DNA of 64,000 nt, from positions 2,470,001-2,534,000 of the forward strand of contig NC_010125.1 of NCBI RefSeq assembly GCF_000067045.1, written 5' to 3'. The notes under the pieces are model-generated. The model was not told the origin of the DNA and searched no databases. It saw only the letters and a list, made by a program, of their open reading frames with translations. Positions 47,113-54,877 of this stretch are shown piece by piece. Numbering within the stretch: the stretch's first letter is position 1; each line of letters begins with the position of its first letter. The stretch is from Gluconacetobacter diazotrophicus PA1 5 (lineage in GTDB: Bacteria > Pseudomonadota > Alphaproteobacteria > Acetobacterales > Acetobacteraceae). Both the position numbers and the translations under genes were made by a program.

Positions 47113-47544
47113 TCAGGACGGCAGGCCGTCCTGTCGCAGAGCCTGGTCCAGCGCCGGTGCGTGGATGCGCGCCACCGCGCGCAGCACGCCCTGCCGCCGG
47201 CAATCGGACTGCTCGGCGGCGGCGCGCAGCCCGTCCAGGCTGGTGGAGTCGGCACCGCAGGCCGCCAGCGCGGTCCGGTCCAGCCGTGCCAGCAGCAGGC
47301 GCGCATGTGCCACGTCCCGGATATCGGCCGCGCTGTATGCCACCCGGATCGCCACCGGGGCGCCGTCATCGTCCTGCCCGTGTGCCGGTCCGTGAAGGAC
47401 CAGCAGAACCAGCAGTCCCAGAACGATGATCAGACCGATCCCCGCCGCCTCGACATACGGCCAGAAGCGATCCGCCGCTCCGTTTCCGGCGGTCCGGGCC
47501 GGAGAGCCGGCGCCCTGCCTGTTTTTTCCTGTGATGGACATCAT
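47113..47544 (-). CDS. UrcA-like protein with membrane anchor
   Basis: 143 residues. An N-terminal 33-residue leader is followed by one membrane segment (IGLIIVLGLLVLLVLHG) and a periplasmic UrcA-like domain: VRVAYSAADIRDVAHARLLLARLDRTALAACG and a second cysteine in SDCRRQGVLRAVA. UrcA proteins are small exported proteins of unknown role in alphaproteobacteria. It is divergent from the MocR gene. Confidence 0.65.
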   Translation of the reverse strand: MMSITGKNRQGAGSPARTAGNGAADRFWPYVEAAGIGLIIVLGLLVLLVLHGPAHGQDDDGAPVAIRVAYSAADIRDVAHARLLLARLDRTALAACGADSTSLDGLRAAAEQSDCRRQGVLRAVARIHAPALDQALRQDGLPS

Positions 47545-47583
47545 CGACTATCCTCCTGGATGATGAAGAGGCCTCCGCTTCAA

Positions 47584-47597
47584 TTGTATTAGTACAA
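47584..47597. promoter_or_regulatory. Putative operator in the MocR/UrcA intergenic region
   Basis: Perfect inverted repeat TTGTA-TTAG-TACAA, 40 bp upstream of the UrcA-like start and 95 bp upstream of the MocR start. A second, looser dyad ATTG-N8-CAAT is at 47658-47673. The placement fits binding by the divergent regulator; that it binds is inferred. Confidence 0.4.
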
Positions 47598-47691
47598 CTT
47601 CGTCGCTCTCTTCATTTCTTGAGTTTTCATCTATGACATTCGTTGGTCAACGGCTATATTGTCATAGTTCAATCAAGCCGGAGCCGCACAA

Positions 47692-49116
47692 ATGGACCGA
47701 GACAGCATGTGGCGCCCCGATATCCCACCTGCGCCCGGCCCGCTCTATCATCGGCTGGCCGACGCCATGGAACGCGATATCGCGGCCGGGACGCTGGATA
47801 ACGGCACGCGGCTGCCCCCGCATCGCGACCTGGCCCATGCGCTGGGAATCAGCATCGGCACCGTGACCAAGGCCTATGCCGAGGCCGAGCGGCGCGGCCT
47901 GCTGCAGGCCCATGTCGGCCGGGGGTCGTTCATCCGCGCGCCGACGCCCGACGTGGCGATCCTGCCCACCTTCGACATCGCGCCGACTCCCGCACCGCGG
48001 GGGACGATGATCGACCTGCGCTGCAACACCCCGCCCGCGGTCGCATTGTCACAGGCGCTGGAACGCGCCGTCACGCAACTGGCGGCGGCCGGGCACCTGG
48101 AGCCCGCCGTGCAGTATATCCAGGGCAGCGGCCTGCGCCCGGTGCGCGAGGCCGGGTCGGCGTGGCTGGCGCGGCGCTACGGGCTGGAGCGCGATCCGGG
48201 CGACCTGATCCAGTGCAATGGCGGGCAGCATGCGATCGCGCTGACCCTGTCGGCGCTCTGTCGTCCGGGCGATACGGTGCTGTGCGAATCCTCGACCTTC
48301 TATGGCGCCAAGATCGCTGCGGAGCATCTGGGCCTGTCCCTGCGCGGGGTCACGATGGACCATGAAGGGCTGGTGCCGGCGGCGCTGGACCGCATCGTTG
48401 CAGAAACCCGCGCCCGGGTGCTGTTCACGGTGCCGACGCTGCACAACCCCACCGCCCGCACGATGGGCGCCGCGCGGCGCGAGGAGATCGTGCGGATCGC
48501 CCGGCGGCACGACCTGACGATCGTCGAGGACGACGCCTATTCCGCCTACGCCGACCCGGGCGACCGTCCTCCGCCGATCGCGTCCCTCGCGCCCGAACGC
48601 ACGCTCTATCTGGCCAGTATTTCCAAGGGGATCTGTCCGGGACTCCGCCTGGCTTTCGTCGCGCTGCCGCCCGCCATGCCGCGCGAGCGGATCCTGCGCG
48701 GCATCCGCGCCCTGGGCTATTGCCCCCCGGCGCTGGGCGGACTGGTCTTTACCCGCTGGGTGGCGGACGGCACCGCCGACGCCGTCGCCGACGCGGTCCA
48801 GGCCGAGGCCGCCACTCGGCTGGACCTGGCACGGCGAATCCTGGGCGATGCGATGGAACAGCCGGGCGCCGTGCGCTCGCCCCATATCTGGCTGCCCTTG
48901 TCGCCGGTGCAGACCCAGCGGGTCATCGGACGGGCCCTGCGCGCCGGCGTGGAACTGACGCCGCAGGAGGCATCCAGCGTGTCGCGCGATGCCGATCCGG
49001 GCGTGCGGGTCTGCCTGGGCGCCCCGGCAGACCGCGCGACGCTGGAACAGGCGCTGCATGTCCTGCGCACGGCGCTCCATGACAGCGAGGTCAGCCAAAC
49101 CGAAGGCATCGTCTGA
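47692..49116 (+). CDS. MocR-type GntR regulator with aminotransferase-like domain
   Basis: 474 residues. An N-terminal GntR winged helix (PLYHRLADAMERDIAAGTLD, LPPHRDLAHALGISIGTVTKAY) is fused to a fold type I aminotransferase domain with QCNGGQHAIALTLSAL, FTVPTLHNPTART, EDDAYSAYAD and ASISKGICPGLRLAF with the PLP lysine. MocR proteins sense PLP adducts or amino acids. It is divergent from the UrcA-PhzF pair. Confidence 0.93.
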   Translation: MDRDSMWRPDIPPAPGPLYHRLADAMERDIAAGTLDNGTRLPPHRDLAHALGISIGTVTKAYAEAERRGLLQAHVGRGSFIRAPTPDVAILPTFDIAPTPAPRGTMIDLRCNTPPAVALSQALERAVTQLAAAGHLEPAVQYIQGSGLRPVREAGSAWLARRYGLERDPGDLIQCNGGQHAIALTLSALCRPGDTVLCESSTFYGAKIAAEHLGLSLRGVTMDHEGLVPAALDRIVAETRARVLFTVPTLHNPTARTMGAARREEIVRIARRHDLTIVEDDAYSAYADPGDRPPPIASLAPERTLYLASISKGICPGLRLAFVALPPAMPRERILRGIRALGYCPPALGGLVFTRWVADGTADAVADAVQAEAATRLDLARRILGDAMEQPGAVRSPHIWLPLSPVQTQRVIGRALRAGVELTPQEASSVSRDADPGVRVCLGAPADRATLEQALHVLRTALHDSEVSQTEGIV

Positions 49117-49144
49117 CGACGGCGTCCGCCAGGGACACGGGCTG

Positions 49145-49771
49145 TCAGGGCGCGGCGGCCGGCAGCCGCCAGCCATATCGCAATGCCAGCAGCCGCAGTC
49201 CGAAACAGAGCAGCCCGCCCGCAACGGCGACCGGCGCGGTAGGCAGCGCCAGCCGCCGCCCCACGACGACCAATGCGGCCCCGGCCAGCGCGGCGGTGGC
49301 GTAGATGTCGGACACCAGCACCAGCGGCACCCGCGCCAGCAGGACGTCGCGCATCACCCCGCCGCCCACGCCGGTCAGCATGCCCATCATGGCGGCGGCC
49401 AGCGGCCCGATGCCGCGGGACAGCGCCTTTTCCGCCCCCGCGACGGCGAACAGCGACAGGCCGGCGGCATCCAGGACCGAAAGCGGGTACCACCCCGGCA
49501 CCGTGGGCACCGCCCATCGCCCGGCGAACACGGCCAGCCCGGTCAGGAAAGCCAGGACGGGATAGCGCCAGTCCTGGATGGCGCTGGGGGGCACCGTGCC
49601 GATCAGCACGTCGCGGATCATCCCGCCGCCCAGCGCGACCACGAATGCCAGGACCATGACCCCGAACAGGTCCAGCCCGCGCGCGGCCGCCACCATCGCG
49701 CCCTCGGCCGCGAATACCACCGTGCCGGCCAGGTCGGCGAACAGGATGATCCGGCCCAGCGTCGCGCGCAT
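49145..49771 (-). CDS. Trimeric intracellular cation (TRIC/UPF0126) channel family protein
   Basis: 208 residues, about seven membrane helices in a duplicated pattern. The two copies of the UPF0126 signature, VVALGGGMIRDVLIG and LTGVGGGVMRDVLLA, are visible. Prokaryotic TRIC proteins form homotrimeric cation channels. It lies 7 bp downstream of the LtrA-like gene, same strand. Confidence 0.92.
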   Translation of the reverse strand: MRATLGRIILFADLAGTVVFAAEGAMVAAARGLDLFGVMVLAFVVALGGGMIRDVLIGTVPPSAIQDWRYPVLAFLTGLAVFAGRWAVPTVPGWYPLSVLDAAGLSLFAVAGAEKALSRGIGPLAAAMMGMLTGVGGGVMRDVLLARVPLVLVSDIYATAALAGAALVVVGRRLALPTAPVAVAGGLLCFGLRLLALRYGWRLPAAAP

Positions 49772-49778
49772 GTTGCCG

Positions 49779-50900
49779 TCAGGCCCCGGCGGCGGGGAAA
49801 TGGCGCAGGATCCGGCTTTCCCAGAATCCCGCCAGCAGCATGATCGCGGTCATGGTCATGCCCGCGTCCAGGACGTCCATGTGAATCACCAGCGGATAAC
49901 CGGCGACCAGGGCCGCGATGGCCGTCAGGTGCGACGGCGCGATGCAGCCATAGACCACGCGCTTGTACAAAAGGCTGCCCAGCAGGAAGATCACCGGCCC
50001 CGCCGCCATGATCGCGGCGGGCACCGGGCGGGCCGGGCCATGCGGGTGTGCCAGGACCAGGTCGCTGCCCACCGCCATGACGATGATGCCGGCGATCAGG
50101 ATCACGTGGATATAATGGAAATAGGCCGCCATCCGCCCCGGATCGCCGGAATGGCGGATCGCGGCGCTGCCATCCTTGCCGCTGGTGCCGAAATAGAGCC
50201 ACCACGTTGCCAGCGAGGTCACGAACGCAGTCAGGAAGGCCAGGATGACCGGCGCGCTCCACACCCCGTTTTCGGCCAGGGTATCGCCGGTCATGATCAC
50301 GGTTTCGCCCAGCGCCACCAGGACGAACGCCTGGCAGCGCTCGGCCATGTGCGCGCCCTCGACGGTCCATTCGCTCGTCCGCGACCGGCCCAGTCCGGGC
50401 ACGGGAAAGCCGAACATGGGCGATATATATTCGCATGCCACGCCGCAGGCCCACAGCCAGGGACGCGGCCCCTCGCCGGCCAGTCCGCCGGCGATCCAGA
50501 ACAGGGCTGCGGCACCGACCCAGACCATCATGCGCCGGAAATTGGCGGCCAGGGGATGATCGGCACCCACGGCGCACAGGGCGAAGACCGTGCGCCCCAC
50601 CTGCATGACGGCATAGGTCACGCCGAACAGCATGCCGCGTTCGCCGAAGGCCTCGGGCAGCGCCGCCGCCAGCAGCAGCGCCAGCAGGGTGATGCCGAAC
50701 AGCAGCCCGCGCACCGCGGGGCGTTCGGGGTCGAACCAGTTGGTGATCCAGCAGGTATATTGCCAGCCCAGCCAGACCGCGAACCACAGGATCAGCGCCT
50801 GGATCGCCCCCTGGGTGGTCTGATGATGCAGAAGCAGGTGCGACAATTGCGTGACGGCGAAGGCGTAGACCAGGTCGAAGAACAGTTCCTCGAACGTCAC
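49779..50900 (-). CDS. LtrA (low temperature requirement A)-family membrane protein
   Basis: 373 residues from GTG 50900, many membrane helices. It begins TFEELFFDLVYAFAVTQLSH, which in the family follows an LLRRRDGHEARV-like leader. That leader is encoded in frame just upstream but has no start codon in this frame. An ATG at 50967 is in another frame and would connect if the run of seven G (50943-50949, plus-strand C) had six. The true start is thus uncertain. Function is unknown. Confidence 0.85.
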   Translation of the reverse strand: MTFEELFFDLVYAFAVTQLSHLLLHHQTTQGAIQALILWFAVWLGWQYTCWITNWFDPERPAVRGLLFGITLLALLLAAALPEAFGERGMLFGVTYAVMQVGRTVFALCAVGADHPLAANFRRMMVWVGAAALFWIAGGLAGEGPRPWLWACGVACEYISPMFGFPVPGLGRSRTSEWTVEGAHMAERCQAFVLVALGETVIMTGDTLAENGVWSAPVILAFLTAFVTSLATWWLYFGTSGKDGSAAIRHSGDPGRMAAYFHYIHVILIAGIIVMAVGSDLVLAHPHGPARPVPAAIMAAGPVIFLLGSLLYKRVVYGCIAPSHLTAIAALVAGYPLVIHMDVLDAGMTMTAIMLLAGFWESRILRHFPAAGA

Positions 50901-50967
50901 CCGGGCCTCGTGCCCGTCCCGCCGGCGCAGCAGGCGGGGCGGCCCCCCCGGCCGCCCCCTTGTCCAT

Positions 50968-50995
50968 GGCCGCGCCCGCTGGGGCGCGGCCTTTT
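50968..50995. terminator. Perfect GC hairpin with T-tract between M61 and LtrA genes
   Basis: GGCCGCGCCC (50968-50977) and GGGCGCGGCC (50982-50991) pair perfectly around GCTG, with TTTT after it on the plus strand. Both neighbours are on the minus strand, where it follows the M61 stop immediately and abuts the ATG at 50967. Confidence 0.5.
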
Positions 50996-50998
50996 ACG

Positions 50999-52981
50999 TC
51001 AGTGGCGCGGTGCAAGGATGTCAGCCAGCATGTCGGGCGTGCCCGGTATCCGCTGCAGATGCGGATAGCGCAGGCCGCCGTGATACGGGATGGCGATCGT
51101 GACGTAGTGGTCCCCCATGTGCAGCAGCAGTGCGATCGGGGCCGCGTGCGGGTCCCGTGCCGCCGTGATCGCGTCCTGCAGCACGTCGGGATCGTAGGCC
51201 TCGCCATTCACCGCGACCAGTTGCGCGTCGCGGGTCACGCCGGCCTGCCAGGCCGGGCTGCCCCATTCGACGTTGGCCAGCGTACCGCCCTTGCCGACCA
51301 GGAAGCCCAGCGAGAAGCTGAAATCCGTCACGTGCCGCATGGCGGCGAAGGATTTGACCCAGTCGTTCGGCTGGTCGGTATAGACCAGGCGGTATCCCCC
51401 GCGCGTGAAGCCGTCCAGCGGCGCATGGGTCGATGTGCGGTCCAGCCGCTGGCGCAGGAAGGTGGCCCAGTCATAAGGCTGGATGTCGTTCAGCGCCTTC
51501 ACCACGTCGGCGAACTGGTAGGTGCTGGTGACGAAGCTGCCGTCATTGGTGCCGAAGAAATGGCGCGCGACATCGTCCAGCGAGTGCTTGCCGTCCGACA
51601 GCTTGCGGATCAGCGTATCCGCGTCCAGCCAGACCAGCTGGCCTTCGGAATAATAATCCTCGCTGCGCTGCCAGCTCCGCCAGGACAGGGGCGAACGCTG
51701 GGCGATCACCGGATCGTTGGTCGTGTCCTGCAGCGGACGCCAGGTGCGTCCCTGGCGGGTGTCGTACATCGCGCCCACCTCGGCCAGCGCGTCGATCACC
51801 TGCTGTTCGGTCATCAGGCCCGACCGGGCGGAAAGGACATAGCCCCAGTACTGGGTCTGTCCTTCATACACCCACAGGCCGGACCCGCGCTGCGGGGTGT
51901 TGAAGTTCGGCGCCCACAGGTCGGCGGGGCGGCGATACTTGCCGTTCCAGGAATGGGTGTATTCGTGGGCCAGCAGGTCACGGACGGCGAAGGTCTTGTC
52001 CCACTCGGTGAAGTAGCCGCGCGGACCGCTGTTCTCGCTGGAGCGGTGATGTTCCAGCCCGATCCGCCCCAGTTCATTGGTCAGAGCCAGCAGGAAATCG
52101 TAATGGTCGTAATGGTGCGAGCCGAAGAGCAGCCCTGCCTGCGTCACCAGATCCTGGTGCGCCTTGACCTGGGCGTCGGTGGCCGCCAGTTCCGCCGGCT
52201 TGTCCGCCATCACGTTCAGCGTTACCGGCGCCGCAGCCCCGGGGGCGAGGTCGAACCGGCGGAAATATCGCCCGGCGAACAGCGGGGAATCCACCAGCGT
52301 GTTGAACGGCACCGGGTCGAACGTGACGACGTCGCCCGCCGGGCCATGGGCGCGCAGCGCGGTGCCGTACTGCCATCCGTGGGGCAGACGCAGTTCCGCC
52401 TGCACCGGGATCTGGCGCGTGAAATACCCCGCCGGGTACAGCGCCACCGCATTCCACTGGACGTTCAGCATCTCCGGCGTCATGACCACGCGCCCTTCCT
52501 CGGGCGACACGGGCGACAGAATCTGGAACGACAGGTTCAGCGCATGCACGCCCTTGGGCACCCGGACATGGAAGGCGCTGACCATCACCGTGTCGCGCAC
52601 CCATTCCAGCGGGGCGACGCCGGCCTTGACCACCAGGCCGCCGAACTGCTCGATCGTGCCGGTCGGCGAATGGTCGCCCGGCACCCACATCGGGTAGAGC
52701 AGGGTCATGTCGCCGCCCGTTTCCGCCAGCGCAGCAGGGACCGGCACGCTTTCACGCACCGTCATGACGCGCCGGGCCAGGTCGGTGGCATCGACCGTCA
52801 GATGAATGGTTCCGCCGAACGGCACGTCACGCGGCACCGGCACGGAATCTGGAAGCGCCAGGGGCTCGGGTTGCGGCTGGCTGTCGGCCGCGCGCACGGA
52901 ATACGGACGGCCCGCCATGCCGGCGGCCACCAGGGCGGTGGTCAGGGACAGGGCGAGGAAGCGTTTGGAAAGCGGACGCAA
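50999..52981 (-). CDS. M61-family metallopeptidase (glycyl aminopeptidase type) with PDZ domain
   Basis: 660 residues from TTG 52981. The start is chosen because GAAAGGG lies upstream and the protein then opens with a clean signal peptide (RPLSKRFLALSLTTALVAAG). GTG 53041 is the alternative. The zinc site reads HEYTHSWNGKYRRP with a downstream Glu in LWVYEGQTQYWG, diagnostic of M61. A C-terminal PDZ-like region (GFLVGKGGTLANVEWGSPAW near residue 550) follows. It is probably a periplasmic peptidase. Confidence 0.9.
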   Translation of the reverse strand: MRPLSKRFLALSLTTALVAAGMAGRPYSVRAADSQPQPEPLALPDSVPVPRDVPFGGTIHLTVDATDLARRVMTVRESVPVPAALAETGGDMTLLYPMWVPGDHSPTGTIEQFGGLVVKAGVAPLEWVRDTVMVSAFHVRVPKGVHALNLSFQILSPVSPEEGRVVMTPEMLNVQWNAVALYPAGYFTRQIPVQAELRLPHGWQYGTALRAHGPAGDVVTFDPVPFNTLVDSPLFAGRYFRRFDLAPGAAAPVTLNVMADKPAELAATDAQVKAHQDLVTQAGLLFGSHHYDHYDFLLALTNELGRIGLEHHRSSENSGPRGYFTEWDKTFAVRDLLAHEYTHSWNGKYRRPADLWAPNFNTPQRGSGLWVYEGQTQYWGYVLSARSGLMTEQQVIDALAEVGAMYDTRQGRTWRPLQDTTNDPVIAQRSPLSWRSWQRSEDYYSEGQLVWLDADTLIRKLSDGKHSLDDVARHFFGTNDGSFVTSTYQFADVVKALNDIQPYDWATFLRQRLDRTSTHAPLDGFTRGGYRLVYTDQPNDWVKSFAAMRHVTDFSFSLGFLVGKGGTLANVEWGSPAWQAGVTRDAQLVAVNGEAYDPDVLQDAITAARDPHAAPIALLLHMGDHYVTIAIPYHGGLRYPHLQRIPGTPDMLADILAPRH

Positions 52982-53734
52982 GAGGACATACCCTTTCGAG
53001 GCAGGCGGTAGAAGACGCGACCCGGAGGCCGCAACGATCACCTATCGCAATGACATGGAATGGTCCGCCCCGCTACCATGACCCGCCTCGCCGGATTGCG
53101 CCCTTGCAGCATAATGATGAAATTTTCATGACATATCGGCGGTAAAATCGACGATCGGCCGACGGTCGTCGCCGATAATCGATGATTATTAAATTATCAC
53201 AATTTGGGGGTCACCTCATTGAAACATTTCGCAATACTCTGTAGTCAGCGTTGGCGAAAATAAACTTGCCCCGTGTTCGACTCATGCCATTTTCCAGCCT
53301 GTCGCGCCATGCCGTGTTCCTGTCCGGACCTCCATCTCTTTTTCACGGAAAATCCAGGACTTACATGGGAATTCCCTGGGATTTTCCTCGTGGCGTAACG
53401 ATTGCCCTTCCGCCTGCCCCGGAACGGGCGGCGTGAGCGATCGTCCCACTGCCGCGCCGGCCTGTCGCGGCCATGGACAAGGCCCGTGATCACGGCTACT
53501 GGCCTCGCGCGCCGCTGGGGCTTGACCGCTATCGCCATGGCTGGAAAACCGGGTGCGGCGGTTCGCGCCCCTGACTGTACACCACACGACCCGATGTCCG
53601 CCGGCCTGGCTGTCGAGGCATGGAGCACACCACCGGTCCCGAAGCCTGGGGCCCCGATCCTTTTCTCCATCAGATGCGCCGGCACCCGCACGACACGGGG
53701 GTGCCAGACGGCCGGGACAACCAGACACCAGACC
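52982..53734. other. Divergent intergenic region between M61 and the RND operon
   Basis: About 750 bp with no believable gene. It begins with an AT-rich stretch (53100-53240). A long imperfect inverted repeat lies at 53344-53392: CACGGAAAATCCAGG against CCTGGGATTTTCCTCGTG, with GGGAATTCCC in the loop side. This may be an operator or an RNA structure for the efflux operon. Confidence 0.45.
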
Positions 53735-54877
53735 ATGCTCCACATCATGCCCCCGACCATTTCCGGGCCAGCCACCGGGTCAATCGCCGCCTGGGGCCTG
53801 GCGGCCCTCCTCCTGGCCGCGACCGTGGCCGCGCCGTCGGCCGCCCGGGCCGAGAATACCACCATGATCCGGGACGATCACGGCCGCCTGACGGTTCCGG
53901 AAAATTCCCCCATGGCGGCCCGCCTGGCCGTCGCCCCGGTCACGCTGACGAAACCCAGCCGCGCTATTCCCGTCCCCGGCGCGATCATGGCCGAACCCGC
54001 GCGCTCGATTTCCGTGCAGGCACCGCTGGCAGGGCATATCGTCAGCCTGCCGGTGGCCCCGGGTGATCACGTGACGCGCGGGCAGGTCGTGGCCGAACTG
54101 CTTTCGGGCGACATGGCGCAGGCCACGACCGACGAGGTCAAGGCCCGGGCGGCGCTCGACCTCGCCCGCCGCGCGCTGACCCGTGCCCAGGGCGTGGCGC
54201 AGGCCGGCGGCGGTGCCGTGCGCGACATCGAAGCCGCCCGCAGCACGTACCTGCAGGCCGTGGCCGAGGACGACCGCGCCACCGCCCGTCTGGCGGCATT
54301 GGGCGGCCAGCCGGGCGGCGGCGGCACGATGAAGCTGGTCTCGCCGGTCGATGGCGTGGTTTCGACGGTCAATACCGCCGCCGGCGCCAACGTCACGGAC
54401 CCGACCGCGCCGCTGCTGACGATCGCGGACACGCGGGAAGTCTGGGCCGTGGCCAACGTGCCGGAAAACGAGGTCGCGACCATCCAGGCCGGCCAGCAGG
54501 CCGACATCTACGTTCCCGGCCTGCCGGGCGAGGTGCTGCATGGCGCCATCGCGGCGATCGAACCGACGCTGCACGCGGATACGCGCACCCTGCAGGCCCG
54601 CGTGGTACTGCCCAACGCGGACGGCGCGCTGAAGCCCAACATGTTCGCGACCGTGACGGTGGAAGCCCCGCAATCCCCCCGCATCATGGTCCCGCAATCG
54701 GCGCTGCTGATGAACAACGACACGGTCACGGTGTTCGTCGAGGTCGCCCCACACACCTACATGCGTCGGAATATCGATATCATCTATGACGACGGCGACC
54801 TGTGCGAGGTCGATTCCGGCCTGTCGGCGGGCGAGCGGATCGTCACCCAGGGCGCGGTGCTGCTGAACGATGATTAA
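53735..54877 (+). CDS. RND efflux membrane-fusion protein (CzcB/CusB-like)
   Basis: 380 residues from ATG 53735 (53747 also possible), where a signal peptide begins (GLAALLLAATVAAPSAARA). Seen are a biotinyl-lipoyl half motif SVQAPLAGHIVSLPVAPGDHV, a short coiled-coil, then LVSPVDGVVSTVNTAAGANV and the beta-barrel VWAVANVPENEVATIQAGQ. The longer upstream frame is unlikely coding. It overlaps the RND pump by 8 bp; it connects the pump with the outer-membrane channel. Confidence 0.9.
   Translation: MLHIMPPTISGPATGSIAAWGLAALLLAATVAAPSAARAENTTMIRDDHGRLTVPENSPMAARLAVAPVTLTKPSRAIPVPGAIMAEPARSISVQAPLAGHIVSLPVAPGDHVTRGQVVAELLSGDMAQATTDEVKARAALDLARRALTRAQGVAQAGGGAVRDIEAARSTYLQAVAEDDRATARLAALGGQPGGGGTMKLVSPVDGVVSTVNTAAGANVTDPTAPLLTIADTREVWAVANVPENEVATIQAGQQADIYVPGLPGEVLHGAIAAIEPTLHADTRTLQARVVLPNADGALKPNMFATVTVEAPQSPRIMVPQSALLMNNDTVTVFVEVAPHTYMRRNIDIIYDDGDLCEVDSGLSAGERIVTQGAVLLNDD

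Noticed and set aside
53245-53865. 206-residue minus-strand frame between the M61 and RND genes
   Set aside because: No ribosome site, low-complexity Arg/Pro composition, and it runs into the real membrane-fusion gene.
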